Source: Cyanomargarita calcarea GSE-NOS-MK-12-04C (GTDB lineage Bacteria; Cyanobacteriota; Cyanobacteriia; Cyanobacteriales; Nostocaceae). Taken from it: 64,000 bases of DNA. The stretch lies in the NCBI GenBank assembly GCA_019359595.1, contig JAHHGZ010000037.1:27316-91315 (forward strand), in the 5' to 3' direction. A model generated the notes under the pieces. The model was not told the origin of the DNA. It was given only the letters and a program-made list of their open reading frames with translations, and did not search any database. A program made the translations under genes and the position numbers. Below, one piece after another: positions 15,885 through 26,700 of this stretch. Position 1 is the first letter of the stretch. Every line of letters begins with the position of its first letter.

Positions 15885-17147
15885 TTAGATTATGGCTTTT
15901 CTTGAATATTCCGGTAACATTTGCACCGAAAAAGCTATGGCTACATAAAATACCCAAAATAAATCATTTTGTATCATCAAAGTACTTTCACTTAAGTTAG
16001 CTAGTAACATATATGTAATATATAAAATAGGCCACAATCCTTCTGACGTTCTACTCAAACGTACCCAATTCAAGGCTTTAGGTAAAGTAATGACTATAAA
16101 CTCAAAAAGAAATAAACATAGCCCTAATAACCCCAGATGAAGCCAAATGTCTAAAAATCCATTATGTGAGTTTGGTGGTTTCCAACCTGTTACTTGCCAA
16201 ATATGAAAAGAGGGAGTACCCGGCCCAGACCAAAATGCACCATACCCGTACCCTAGTAAAGGATTTTTCCAAATCATTTCAAATATATAGGGCCACATAT
16301 CTCCACGACCAGTGAGTGTTGTATCTTTACCAAGTGCAGTTAACAAAAGCTCAGAGTTTGTTGACAAGAATAAATATAAACTTCCGCCTATTGTTACTAC
16401 TGAAATTAAACCAGGAATCAGCCAGTCATCGCGCCAGCGAAAAACTCGGTAACATAAATATGCAACTAAAAGCATCACAGTATTTAACAAAGAACCTGTT
16501 GAAGTTGAACGTAACAAAAGAATTAGCGATAACAAAAATCCCAGCCAAAAAAGCCAGCGTTTTTTAGTACTGCCAATAGCTAATAATAAAAAAATAATTA
16601 TCCCAGGAGAAATAATTTTACCTAAAGTGTTTTTATGATTATATATACCCCGCCATTTTCCTTCATGAAGTCCACTCATAATTCCATATTTAGGCAATGC
16701 TCCAATAAAAACAAAACTTAGCACTACTGCTAACCAATACATTAAGCCAAAAAGTTGGAGTTGCTCTTTCATTGAATAACGTGATGCTAAATAAAGCCCA
16801 AATAGTGTTGTTCCTACAATCGCTATACCACGACTAATAGTTTTATTTGGTATGTAAGACCAAAATACGGAAATGACAGCAAGTGCGACTAATGCTGTTA
16901 TCCAGTTGTTTTTTTTCAGGACAAAAATTGCCTTTTTCCATCGCAAAGCTAGCAAAACAGAAGTAATAATATAATTTACTAAAAAGAAAATTAGAATTAA
17001 TGAACTATCACCACCTTCACTCGCTTCTTCTCCTTCTTCTCCTTCACTAGCACCACCTGATAAAATGACAGTTAATGGGCCTCCGGAATAAAGTAGTAAG
17101 GATATAACTGTAAATCCTAGTTCGGCAAGCTCCAGAAGTTTTTTCAT
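15885..17147 (-). CDS. O-antigen ligase/polymerase family membrane protein (Wzy-like)
   Basis: 420 residues with about ten hydrophobic segments. The large periplasmic loop holds the Wzy_C-type signature around GRGDMWPYIFEMIWKNPLLG, followed by GYGYGAFWSG and NSHNGFLDIWLHLGLLG. The family either polymerises lipid-linked repeat units or ligates glycan to an acceptor. With a Wzc-type co-polymerase and a flippase in the locus, polymerase is the better guess. An acidic Gly/Glu/Ser-rich loop (residues about 30-48) follows the first helix. It is the only such protein in this locus; IctB further right belongs to the same superfamily. Confidence 0.85.
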   Translation of the reverse strand: MKKLLELAELGFTVISLLLYSGGPLTVILSGGASEGEEGEEASEGGDSSLILIFFLVNYIITSVLLALRWKKAIFVLKKNNWITALVALAVISVFWSYIPNKTISRGIAIVGTTLFGLYLASRYSMKEQLQLFGLMYWLAVVLSFVFIGALPKYGIMSGLHEGKWRGIYNHKNTLGKIISPGIIIFLLLAIGSTKKRWLFWLGFLLSLILLLRSTSTGSLLNTVMLLVAYLCYRVFRWRDDWLIPGLISVVTIGGSLYLFLSTNSELLLTALGKDTTLTGRGDMWPYIFEMIWKNPLLGYGYGAFWSGPGTPSFHIWQVTGWKPPNSHNGFLDIWLHLGLLGLCLFLFEFIVITLPKALNWVRLSRTSEGLWPILYITYMLLANLSESTLMIQNDLFWVFYVAIAFSVQMLPEYSRKAII

Positions 17148-17215
17148 TCCTTGAGTGTAAAATGTAAAATCAGTATTACCTTTGTAATTAATTATCTTGG
17201 TAGGAGCATCAACAG

Positions 17216-18358
17216 CTACAGCTTTGATTCTCCTATGCCAATATATTTTTGTCTTTGCTGTATTGGATTGTTTAAGTAGATCGCTTTTTCGTAAACTTCA
17301 ACCGTTTGTTTCGCAATATTCGACCAATTCAAATCATTCTCACAACGCTGGAATCCTGCTATTTGGAGCTTTTCTTGCAACTGGCGATCGCCTAATAAAC
17401 GAATAATCGCATCAGCTAAAGCCGGAATATTACCAGGAGGCACTAAAAGTCCATCTTGTTCATGTCTAATCATTTCAGCTAAACCACCCACATTGGAAGC
17501 AATAACTGGTGTTCCCATCGCAAAAGCAACTGCTGCAACTCCACTTTGGGATGCTTCAATATAAGGTAAAATCACTGCTGTACTCCGTTTAAACAAGCCA
17601 GCAACATCTTCTGACGGAATAAAACGATTCAACATTTCATAATGTTTGGAGTCACAACCATCAGGAAAATATTCTGCAAGGTTTTCCCCCCTCCCAGCAA
17701 TAACTAACTTTATCTCAGGAATACGTTCTGCAATTAATGACATTGCCTCAAGTAGATATTTCAATCCTTTATAGGGCCAAATACGTCCGTAAAATAGTAT
17801 TGTATAAGGCTCTCTTTGGACAATTTTATCGGTTGCTAACTTCTCATACATACTGCCAAGTTCACCGTGGGGTAAAACACACACTCGTGCATGGGGAACA
17901 TGGAATTGCTGAATCAGAGCATCTTTCAGCAAGTGTGCATGGACAATTAGTTGTTGCGATTTGTAAAAACTTAGTCTGCGGGTATATTCTGAACCTGGAA
18001 CAGCGTCTTTATCTCCAGGATGACGAAAGACATCATGGATAGTTGTTACTAAAGGTGGCATTTTATTAAGTAATAATGCCAAGTCATACCACGGATCGTT
18101 TGTTTCTTGGACATGTAAAACATCAGGTTTTTGCTTCCGAATAAGATTCATCATTTTCGACATGGATTTTATATTGCCTGGGTTGCGAATCCGTGGTTTA
18201 TCAAAGCTACATACGTTAATGCTTGGGTCAAAAGCTTTTTTGCATTGAGCAGATAATTCTGTTGGATGAATCACTGTTAAATCGACATATTTAGATAAGG
18301 CATTCGCTAATTGTACGGTGTATTCGTAGAAACAAAAATGTAGTAAAGCAACTTTCAT
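17216..18358 (-). CDS. Glycosyltransferase family 4
   Basis: 380 residues, GT-B fold. N-terminal half: VLHVQETNDPWYD and TTIHDVFRHPGDKD. C-terminal half: ILFYGRIWPYKGLKYLLEA and a signature region at PYIEASQSGVAAVAFAMG, where the first Glu of the usual E-x7-E is kept and the second is replaced by Ala; then NVGGLAEMI. Replacement of the second Glu is seen in some active GT4 enzymes. It lies between GT2 and the Wzy-like gene on the minus strand, 23 bases after GT2, so tightly co-transcribed. Donor sugar unknown. Confidence 0.88.
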   Translation of the reverse strand: MKVALLHFCFYEYTVQLANALSKYVDLTVIHPTELSAQCKKAFDPSINVCSFDKPRIRNPGNIKSMSKMMNLIRKQKPDVLHVQETNDPWYDLALLLNKMPPLVTTIHDVFRHPGDKDAVPGSEYTRRLSFYKSQQLIVHAHLLKDALIQQFHVPHARVCVLPHGELGSMYEKLATDKIVQREPYTILFYGRIWPYKGLKYLLEAMSLIAERIPEIKLVIAGRGENLAEYFPDGCDSKHYEMLNRFIPSEDVAGLFKRSTAVILPYIEASQSGVAAVAFAMGTPVIASNVGGLAEMIRHEQDGLLVPPGNIPALADAIIRLLGDRQLQEKLQIAGFQRCENDLNWSNIAKQTVEVYEKAIYLNNPIQQRQKYIGIGESKL

Positions 18359-18381
18359 GATTATTTTCTCTTTTTAATATA

Positions 18382-19350
18382 TCAATTTATGATTTTTGTT
18401 GGAAAATAGTAATGCCACCGACGGATAAATATTCTTGGTAATTGTGTCAGCAAATGCCAGAAAAAATAGGGATTACGTACCATTTCAATTAAAGCAGTTA
18501 ATAATTTACCTTCCTTGAAAGGATCTATAACTTGCAAATATGGTCTAGTTCTTTCAATTAAGTGGAGTCGTTTAGACAAAGCAAGAGATAATTCCGGATT
18601 ATTTTTCATGATGTCTTGCTTCAGGAAGTATTCGGTTGCCTTAGAATATTCTTCGAGACGTTTAATTTGACTCGTGGTTACAAGTGAACCAGTACGAGAA
18701 CGATAAAAATAATAAGATTTTGGTATAAATAAACATTTAGCTCCATGCACCAAGGAATTTAGAAAGAAGTAAAAATCGCAACCAAGCCTTATATTTTCCA
18801 TATATTCGATACCATGACGAATAAGAAAGTCTCGTTTGATTAAAGGCTTTGTTATACCAAGAGGAAAACTCCACATTCCTGGCACATCATTCTCAATAAA
18901 AAACATAGGATCTATATATTTCATGGTTGGAATATGCGCTTTGCTTTCACGTAAGAGGGTACTCCACGGTTTAGTATTTCCATCTCCGATTAAATATAAA
19001 TCATCGACAATCATGTCTGCATTTTCTGCATATGCACAATGTAAAAGTTTTTCCAATCTGTCTGGTGCGAACCAATCATCTGAGTCTAATGTTGCTATCC
19101 ATTTGCCTGTAGCTTTTTTGATTGCATAATTTAGACCATAATTCTGCCCAAAGTTTTGTGAATTAATAAATACCTTCAGACGTGGATCGGAAAAACTTTT
19201 GGCTATCTTTGCTGTACTATCATCAGAAGCATCGTCTACTACAATTACTTGAATATTTTTTTCAGTTTGTGTTAAAGCTGATTCTATTGCTTGAGCAATG
19301 TATGCTTCAGTGTTATAAGCAGGAATTATTATGGATACTTCTGGATTCAT
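18382..19350 (-). CDS. Glycosyltransferase family 2 (GT-A)
   Basis: 322 residues. The N-terminal GT-A domain shows VSIIIPAYNTEAYI, VVDDASDDSTA and the metal-binding DxD-type triad in LDSDDWFAPDRLE. The C-terminal third is helical with basic and aromatic stretches and may dock on the membrane. It starts 20 bases after the Wzc-like gene and is followed 23 bases later by a GT4 gene, so it is clearly in the operon. Likely transfers one sugar of the exopolysaccharide repeat unit; identity not readable. Confidence 0.92.
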   Translation of the reverse strand: MNPEVSIIIPAYNTEAYIAQAIESALTQTEKNIQVIVVDDASDDSTAKIAKSFSDPRLKVFINSQNFGQNYGLNYAIKKATGKWIATLDSDDWFAPDRLEKLLHCAYAENADMIVDDLYLIGDGNTKPWSTLLRESKAHIPTMKYIDPMFFIENDVPGMWSFPLGITKPLIKRDFLIRHGIEYMENIRLGCDFYFFLNSLVHGAKCLFIPKSYYFYRSRTGSLVTTSQIKRLEEYSKATEYFLKQDIMKNNPELSLALSKRLHLIERTRPYLQVIDPFKEGKLLTALIEMVRNPYFFWHLLTQLPRIFIRRWHYYFPTKIIN

Positions 19351-19370
19351 AAAATTATTTTTTCAATTAG

Positions 19371-21560
19371 CTAATAATTCATGGGTTTAGTAACCTTTTG
19401 ACGGGAGTATTTCTGTTCTGAGTATTCCTTGGCATAGTAGAAGTAACTGTCGGGTTCGTTTTCAACGATTACACCATTAACCACCAATCCCAATACATTT
19501 TGACCAGAACGTTCCAGGGACTCTTTAGCAGCAGTCGCACTTGCAAAAGTAACTACTCCAGGTCTTACCACTAACAAAACACCATCCATAATTCTGCCTA
19601 GTGTCAGAGCATCAGCACCCAATGCCAACGGGGGTGTATCTATGATGACAAAATCATAAATTGTAGAAAAATGCTCAATCAAAGCAGCCATTCGCTTGGA
19701 GTCGAGTAAGGCTAAGGGGTTGGGTGGAATTACTCCGGCAGTTAGTATATGTAAGTTAGGCATCACTTCTTTGACAGTGGTATTAAATTCAGCCTCACCA
19801 ACTATCACATCACTTAAACCTGCTGTATTGGTGAAATTCCAAATATGATGCTGCAAGGAGTGATGCATATCTGCATCCACCAACAATACTTTACGTCCTA
19901 ATTGAGCCATTACTGCAGCTAAATTGGCAGAAACTGTACTTTTACCTTCTTTGGGGACAGAACTAGTGATTGCGATCGCTCGCAACGGGTTATCGGAACT
20001 GGTAAATTTGAGGTTAGCCTGAAGTATCTGGTAAGCTTGGGCAATGGGCAAACGAGGAGCATCTCTTACCGGAAGTTCTGGAATCGTCCACTCCATATCC
20101 TTCCGTCTTGAAATAGCTTTCTTGCTTAAGGAAGGAATAACACCGAGTAAGGTATACCCAAACAATTCCTTAACTTCCTTGAGTCTTTTGATAGATGTAT
20201 CTCTAATTTCTAAAATGACAATGGTCATTGTAGCCAGAAAGATACCCAAGAAACTGCCTAAAAATATAAGACTTATTTTTTGAACAGTGACAGACTTTTT
20301 AGAGACGGAAGCAGTCTCAATAATCCGGGCATTTCCCACATTTTGATTTTCTGTAATTCTTACTTCTTGAAGCTTTTTGAGAAGAGTTTCATAGGTAGAT
20401 TGTGATACTACCGCTTGTCGTTCAAGCTCACGCTGTTGCTGTTCTAATTGTGGTAAATTACTGATACGTTGCTTGTATATAGTTACAGTTTGAGATAACT
20501 GTTCTAAGCGACTTGATAAAGCCAAACGCTCAACTTCCGACTGCACCAAACTTGCTGTTAATTGTTGCGTAATTTGTCCCGTTTGTAAGTTTTCCGCTGT
20601 TACTATCTCCCGATTCCCAATTACTTTTGATACCCGTTGCTGTAATACAAATCTTAGCGCATCTCGCTTTTTTTTAAGATTTTCTATAGATGGGTGACTG
20701 TCCAAAAAACGAGTTTGCTGCACAGCTAATAAACTTTCTACCTGTTGATATTCTTCTAATATCTTCTGTACACCAGTCGAACGGTTCAGAGAATCAATAT
20801 CTGTGGCTTTTTGTGAATTCATCCCTACTCTTTGTTGAAGATTGATTGAACGGGTCTTTGCTTCTGCTAATGCAGCTTGAGTTTCTGTAATTTTACTTTC
20901 TAAACCTTGAATGTTTGTAACTAAAGACCTAGATTCTTCATCTAAAGAGACAAGTTTGTTTTTCTCCTTGAAGTTACGTAAAGCAACATCAGAATTATGT
21001 ACATTTGCTTTAATTCTAGATAGCTCCTTAGCAATAAACTCACTAGCTGCCGTTGCTGCTGCTCGATTACTCAGGACATTATTTTCTACATATAGCTTCA
21101 TCAGTATATTAACTACTGCAACAGCTTCCTGGGAATCTTTACTACTATAAGAAAGCTGTATAACATCCGTTGAAGGAATAGCTTTAAAACCTATGATTTT
21201 AGAAAAATTTTCGGCTGTAATTGGCACACCCTTTTTATCTTTGAGATTTAGGATAGCGATGGTTTTTTCTAAAAGAGGTATGGAACGCATTACCTCAATT
21301 TCTGTACTAATAGGACTACTCTTGATATCCAAACCTTCCAGTTGTCCTACTTGTTCTCCTAAACCCGTGAGTGCAGAAGTTTGATTTATTTTCTTGACTA
21401 ATATCTTTCCTGCAGCTTCGTAACCAGCCTTTTGTAGAGAGGCAAGTACAACAAAAACTGCAACGGAGGAGATAAATACACCGACTGCTGGTAGCCAACG
21501 TCGCTTAATGACGCACCATATTTTTTGAAAATCTATATCTATTGTTTCTCTAGCTTCCAT
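19371..21560 (-). CDS. Wzc-type co-polymerase and tyrosine autokinase
   Basis: About 729 residues from ATG 21560; a TTG at 21569 adds three. Wzz domain near the N-terminus with two membrane helices (around 25-45 and 430-450) bracketing long periplasmic coiled coils. The cytosolic BY-kinase domain follows: Walker A in SSVPKEGKST, Walker A-prime VLLVDADMHH, and Walker B VIIDTPPL. The C-terminal 25 residues contain six Tyr, the usual autophosphorylation cluster. Such proteins set chain length and drive export with Wza and Wzy. It is the second gene of the operon after the sugar transferase. A second Wzc-like gene at 35400-37562 lacks the Tyr tail. Confidence 0.93.
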   Translation of the reverse strand: MEARETIDIDFQKIWCVIKRRWLPAVGVFISSVAVFVVLASLQKAGYEAAGKILVKKINQTSALTGLGEQVGQLEGLDIKSSPISTEIEVMRSIPLLEKTIAILNLKDKKGVPITAENFSKIIGFKAIPSTDVIQLSYSSKDSQEAVAVVNILMKLYVENNVLSNRAAATAASEFIAKELSRIKANVHNSDVALRNFKEKNKLVSLDEESRSLVTNIQGLESKITETQAALAEAKTRSINLQQRVGMNSQKATDIDSLNRSTGVQKILEEYQQVESLLAVQQTRFLDSHPSIENLKKKRDALRFVLQQRVSKVIGNREIVTAENLQTGQITQQLTASLVQSEVERLALSSRLEQLSQTVTIYKQRISNLPQLEQQQRELERQAVVSQSTYETLLKKLQEVRITENQNVGNARIIETASVSKKSVTVQKISLIFLGSFLGIFLATMTIVILEIRDTSIKRLKEVKELFGYTLLGVIPSLSKKAISRRKDMEWTIPELPVRDAPRLPIAQAYQILQANLKFTSSDNPLRAIAITSSVPKEGKSTVSANLAAVMAQLGRKVLLVDADMHHSLQHHIWNFTNTAGLSDVIVGEAEFNTTVKEVMPNLHILTAGVIPPNPLALLDSKRMAALIEHFSTIYDFVIIDTPPLALGADALTLGRIMDGVLLVVRPGVVTFASATAAKESLERSGQNVLGLVVNGVIVENEPDSYFYYAKEYSEQKYSRQKVTKPMNY

Positions 21561-21750
21561 AAAAAACAAGGAAAATTATTAATAATTCCTAGATATCAGT
21601 ACTCATATTTATTGATCATAAAATCATAACTTAATTAATATTTTCTATACCAGAGAACTTTTACTGAAAAACCAAGATAATTAACCATCAATGTCACAAT
21701 AATTCAGTAAATATACAGAAAAAATAATTAACCGCAGATGTGATTAATTA

Positions 21751-21783
21751 AGATCCCCGACTTCTTAAAGAAGTCGGGGATCT
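21751..21783. repeat. Palindromic hairpin, copy 4 (identical to copy 1)
   Basis: All 33 bases match 6722-6754. It lies in the 240-base gap between the sugar transferase and the Wzc-like gene, in position to modulate transcription between them. Confidence 0.9.
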
Positions 21784-21803
21784 GGCTCTTTCAGGGAATA
21801 TTT

Positions 21804-23246
21804 CTAATAAGCACCCTTGTTTGTAAAGACAACCTTGATGGTTTGTAACAGAATTTGTACATCTAGCCAGAGTGACCAGTTTTCCATATAGGTAACATCC
21901 AGACGAATTACTTTTTCAAAATCAGTAATATCTGAACGACCGGAAACTTGCCAAAAACCTGTTATTCCAGGCAGAATTTCTTCTCTAATAAAGTGGTGTT
22001 GGGAAAACTTTTCTACATCTCGTACAGGCAAGGGACGAGGACCAACCAAACTCATTTGTCCAAAAATCACGTTAAATAACTGTGGTAATTCATCTAAGCT
22101 GTAACGACGGAGAAATTTTCCGATACTAGTAATCCGAGGGTCTTCTTTTATTTTAAATAGAACACCATCTTTCATTTCATTAGATGCTTCTAATTCCTTT
22201 TGCAATTTGTCTGCATTCTGCACCATTGTCCGGAATTTCCACACTTTAAATGGTCTTCCATGTAGACCAATGCGAGTCTGTTGGTAAAAAACTGGTCCCG
22301 GAGAATTCAGTTTGATCGTCAAGGCAATCAATAGATATATTGGTGAAGCTAGTACTACAAAAATGCTAGCAGAGCAAAAGTCAAAGCACCGCTTTATCCA
22401 AAAATCGCTACCTGTAATCACTGGTGGTGAAAAGTTTAATACAGGAATGCCACCTAACATTTTTAGCTCTAATTTTTGCTCAATTGCTTTTAACTCAATC
22501 GGTAAGATATGCAAGATAACACCTGCATTCCGCAATTGCCAATAGAGGAACATTCGACTGTCGATAGATTGCCACGAACAAACAAAAACTTCTGCAACGT
22601 TGAGACGATTAATCTCTTTAACGGTTGCTTCTAAATTATATTTATCCGTGGAAATAGCATTGACATCTGCCCAACCGACTAGATTATAACAATTTTCTTT
22701 TTCAAGTAATTTGCTCGCTTTTTCTCTATCTTCTGGATGGCAAATTAGGAAGATAGGGCAGGTAATGGCACCTTGTTTGCGGAGTTTCATCACACCAGTA
22801 TCTGTCGCAAACCTACCAACACAAGCTAGGGAAACGCTCAACAGCCAAGATAATACAAAAGTTAATGATGAAAGTGAGTAACCAGGTTGATATAAAAAGT
22901 CAAAAATCAGTACTAAAAAATAAGAAAACGAAATTGTTTTACCTAAATTCAGATAGTCTCGACGACTGTCTCCACCTTTATAAAGTCCTTGTACTGCTAT
23001 CAAACTTATTTGAAATGCAATCACTGGCAATAGCCACAAGTATTTTTCTTCAACTTCCAAAGGAAAAAGAGAGCTATTTGTTAAGTTTTCAGCTATTTTA
23101 CATCCGAAAAATAAAGCTATTACATCCAGTGATATCAGTGTAATTATGCGAAGCCAATATATACCTATTCGTTTTCGCAGTTGTGTTAGTGAAGGGGCCC
23201 GCAGGTCTAGGTTTGTAGTGGTTGAAAAATCGGTGATGAATTGCAT
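21804..23246 (-). CDS. Polyprenyl-phosphate sugar phosphotransferase (WbaP/WcaJ type)
   Basis: 480 residues. Four hydrophobic segments in the first 150, a CoA-binding-like middle domain, a fifth membrane segment near residues 295-320, and a C-terminal bacterial sugar transferase domain. Signatures seen: KRCFDFCSASIFVVLASP, GPVFYQQTRIGLHGRPF, KFRTMVQNAD, SLDELPQLFNVI, SLVGPRPLP and PGITGFWQVSGRSD. This enzyme loads the first hexose-1-phosphate on undecaprenyl phosphate and so starts each repeat unit. It is the first gene of the minus-strand operon running to about 12.4 kb. Its promoter must lie in the 519-base gap shared with the NRPS gene. Confidence 0.94.
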   Translation of the reverse strand: MQFITDFSTTTNLDLRAPSLTQLRKRIGIYWLRIITLISLDVIALFFGCKIAENLTNSSLFPLEVEEKYLWLLPVIAFQISLIAVQGLYKGGDSRRDYLNLGKTISFSYFLVLIFDFLYQPGYSLSSLTFVLSWLLSVSLACVGRFATDTGVMKLRKQGAITCPIFLICHPEDREKASKLLEKENCYNLVGWADVNAISTDKYNLEATVKEINRLNVAEVFVCSWQSIDSRMFLYWQLRNAGVILHILPIELKAIEQKLELKMLGGIPVLNFSPPVITGSDFWIKRCFDFCSASIFVVLASPIYLLIALTIKLNSPGPVFYQQTRIGLHGRPFKVWKFRTMVQNADKLQKELEASNEMKDGVLFKIKEDPRITSIGKFLRRYSLDELPQLFNVIFGQMSLVGPRPLPVRDVEKFSQHHFIREEILPGITGFWQVSGRSDITDFEKVIRLDVTYMENWSLWLDVQILLQTIKVVFTNKGAY

Positions 23247-23765
23247 ACTTTGTACACCTTCTATTTCTTAGGCTTATCTAAATAACTGAAAAACATTTTT
23301 ATTAGTGAGCGGATAATGCCATCTTAACAGTTTATATATTTTCTGCTAGGTAGACGGTGGCATTAGCTATGTTTTCAATATACAAACTAACTTGTGACAA
23401 ACTTGTGACAAAAAATGAGGAAAATTTTGGCGATGAAAATGGTAACTGCAAACTAATTTAACTTCAGTAAATATACTCCATAACCCCGACTTTTTTAAGA
23501 AATCGGGGTTCTTGCTGTGTTATCAACTCAGTGTTTTTACTATCTGGCATTACGCGAAGGTTGAGTTACCATGTAAATCATGTGATTAAAACTATTTTTT
23601 ATAAAGTTTATAAATGCTTCTTTATATCAATACAAATGGAAGTTTTTGAGATTTTATACAGGTAGTTATCCACGCGATCGCATCACAAGGAAAAGCGGTA
23701 AAACCCTTATTCGCTCCAATACCCAATTTATAATCACCATTTTCATCACATATTAATTAAAAACA
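23247..23765. promoter_or_regulatory. Divergent intergenic region between the sugar transferase and NRPS genes
   Basis: 519 bases, AT-rich, with no gene seen on either strand. It must hold promoters for both directions. Visible items are an 11-base direct repeat AACTTGTGACA at 23389-23399 and 23400-23410, a palindromic hairpin at 23482-23510, and one HIP1 site near 23674. No sequence for the missing N-terminal lobe of the NRPS condensation domain is found here. I cannot place -10/-35 boxes with confidence. Confidence 0.5.
23482..23510. repeat. Palindromic hairpin, copy 5 of the dispersed family
   Basis: AACCCCGACTTTTTT pairs with AAGAAATCGGGGTT. It has the same core as the other copies but with looser arms. 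It lies in the divergent promoter region. Confidence 0.8.
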
Positions 23766-26700
23766 ATGAATCAACTAGATTACTCTTTTGATAATACTTC
23801 TAAATCAGTAGAATCTACCCTTACCTACTGGAAACAACAACTAGAAGATGTTCCACCTATTTTGGAACTACCTACAGATTATCAGCGACCTCAAACCCCA
23901 AATTACCAGCACAGCAAGCAGTCTTTGCTCCTAAAACCAACAACACAAGCATTAAGAAACTTCAGTGACCAGCAAGGGGTAAATTTAGATATTATTATCC
24001 TGGCAGCATTCCAGATTTTCCTCTATCGCTATAGTGGAACTGAAACAATACTTGTTGCTGCTGCTCTGAATAATTGCAATCAGAAAATCCTGCCATTAAG
24101 TACTTACTTAGCTGATAACCCCAGTTTACAAGAATTTATTAACCGGGTCGCAAAAGTAATATTAGAAGCCGATAAACATGAAAGCTTGTCCTGGGAAAAG
24201 CTAGTTGAAGCATTGAATTGGGATGAACCCTCTCACTATCACCCATTATATCAAGTCACATTTGTTTGGGATAATGAGTTGAAATCGCAAGAGCTTTCAA
24301 ATATAACTAATTTTGATTTGTCCTTAAAACTCGAAGAAACGGCTACGGGCATTAATGGCTATTTTGAGTATCGTCCAGATTTATTTAAGGCTGAAACAAT
24401 TAACCGAATGGTAGGGCATTTTCAGACAATGCTGGCAGGAATTGTTGCAAATCCAGAACAAGGAATTGCAGAATTGCCTCTACTAACAGCTAATGAAAAG
24501 CGAGAATTACTGGTCGATTTGAATAATACCGCAGTTGATTATCCTCGTAACAAGTGCATCCATGAGTTATTTGAAGAACAGGTAAAAAGAAACCCTGAAG
24601 CTGTAGCTGTGGTCTTTGCAGGACAGCAAATGACCTATGGGGAGTTAAATACCAAAGCAAATCAGTTGGCTCATTATTTGCGTTCCCTGGGTGTAGAAAC
24701 TGAAGTTCCAGCGGGAATTTACCTAGAACGTTCCCTAGAAATGATTGTCAGCGTTATTGCCATCCTCAAAGCAGGGGGAGTTTATTTACCGCTTGACCCA
24801 TCTTATCCCCTCGACCGTCTAGAATTCATGCTCTTTGATGCTCAAGTGCCAGTACTAATCGCAATGTCGGCATTAAAAGAAAACTTACCAAATCATACAG
24901 CCAAAGTTATCTGCCTAGACTCAGAAAAATTAGCGATCGCTCAACAGAGTCCTGAAAACCCGATTAATCAAACCCATCCCCACAACCTTGCTTATATCAT
25001 CTATACCTCTGGTTCTACAGGCAAACCAAAAGGAACTATGATTGAGCAGCGCAGTTTGGTAAATGCCTACCTAGCTTGGGAAGATGCCTATCACCTTTCC
25101 TCCAAAACTACCAGCCACCTGCAAATGGCTAGTTTCTCTTTTGATGTTTTTTCGGGAGACTTAGTACGTGCCATCTGTTCGGGTGCTAAATTAGTACTTA
25201 CCCCACGGGATTTTATCCTTGATGCTCCACAGCTTTACGGACTGATGCGGCAGGAAAAAGTTGACTGTGCCGAGTTTGTCCCAGCAGTTTTGAGAAATCT
25301 AATCCAGTACCTAAAACAAACGAACCAAAATCTGGACTTTATGAAATTGCTAGTAGCCGGTTCTGATAGCTGGTATCTTAGCGAATACAAATATATCAAG
25401 AGTCTTTGTGGTTCCCAAACTCGTCTAATTAACTCCTATGGTGTCAGCGAAGCAACTATCGACAGTTCTTATTTTGAAACAGAAGTCGTAGATTTGTCCG
25501 TCGATCGACTCATTCCCATTGGTCGTCCCTTTGCGAATAACCAGATTTTTATTCTAGACGCTAATATGCAACCCGTTCCCATCGGTGTGTCTGGAGAGCT
25601 ATATTTAGGTGGGGCTGGGTTAGCACGGGGTTATTTAAATCGTTTAGATTTGACTCAAGAGAAATTTGTCAAGAGTCCTTTTACTGATTATTTTCCGGCA
25701 AATCAAGACACCCGTCTCTACAAAACTAACGACAAAGCCCGCTATTTAGCAGATGGGAATATTGAATTCCTCGGTCGAATCGATAATCAAGTTAAAATTC
25801 GCGGTTTCCGCATTGAATTGGGTGAAATTGAAGCTTTAATCAGTCAACACCCCAAGATTCAGGGAAATATCGTTATTGTCCGTGAGGATGTACCGGGAGA
25901 TAGATATTTAGCTGCCTACGTAGTTCCTCTCACGGGGGAAATAACTGCTAATGAAATGCGTAATTTCCTCAAAGCGAAATTACCTACTTACATGATGCCT
26001 TCGGCTTTTGTAATTCTCAATGCACTGCCTTTGACACCCAATGGTAAAATAGATCGTCGTGCTTTACCCGCACCAGATTGGAATAGCTTAATAGAAGAAG
26101 CGAACTTCGTCGCACCTGAAACTATCACAGAAAAAGCCTTAGCGAATACTTGGTGTCAAATTCTGGGTTTGAAAAGGATAGGTATCCATGACAACTTCTT
26201 TGACCTGGGTGGACACTCACTATTAGTTAGCCAATTACTAGCTTATTGTTGGCAAGAGTTTTCTGTACAACTGTCTGTAGTTCAATTTTTCCAAGCCCCA
26301 ACAATTGCGGCAAGCGCTTTAGTCATTGAACAATGTCAGAACCAGGGCATTAATATATCCAAGTACCAAGTAATTTCTCGTAGGGATAATCAAAAATCAG
26401 CACCATTGTCGTTCCCACAACAAAGATTGTGGTTTCTAGAACAGTTAGAGCCTAATCGCTCAGATTATCACATTAGCCAAGCAGTACACCTCACAGGAAA
26501 ACTCAATACAGCAGGCTTGCAGATGGCTTTAGATGCTATAGTTGCCCACCATGAGGTACTGCGAACAAACTACATTAATGAAAATGGCAATCCCGTTCAA
26601 GTCATTAGCCCACCAAGTTCGGTAGAATTATCATTATTTACACCCGCAGAAGGGGAGACGGAAGTCGAAATCCTCACCCAAGAAAGCCAACGTCCTTTTA

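Noticed and set aside
15751..23327. A 16-base exact inverted match: TTAAGATGGCATTATC at 15751 and its complement at 23312
   Set aside because: About one such match is expected by chance in 64 kb when both strands are compared, and the surroundings do not align.
23666..23674. TTATCCACG, similar to a DnaA box
   Set aside because: Only one copy, no cluster, no dnaA or dnaN nearby; not evidence for an origin.
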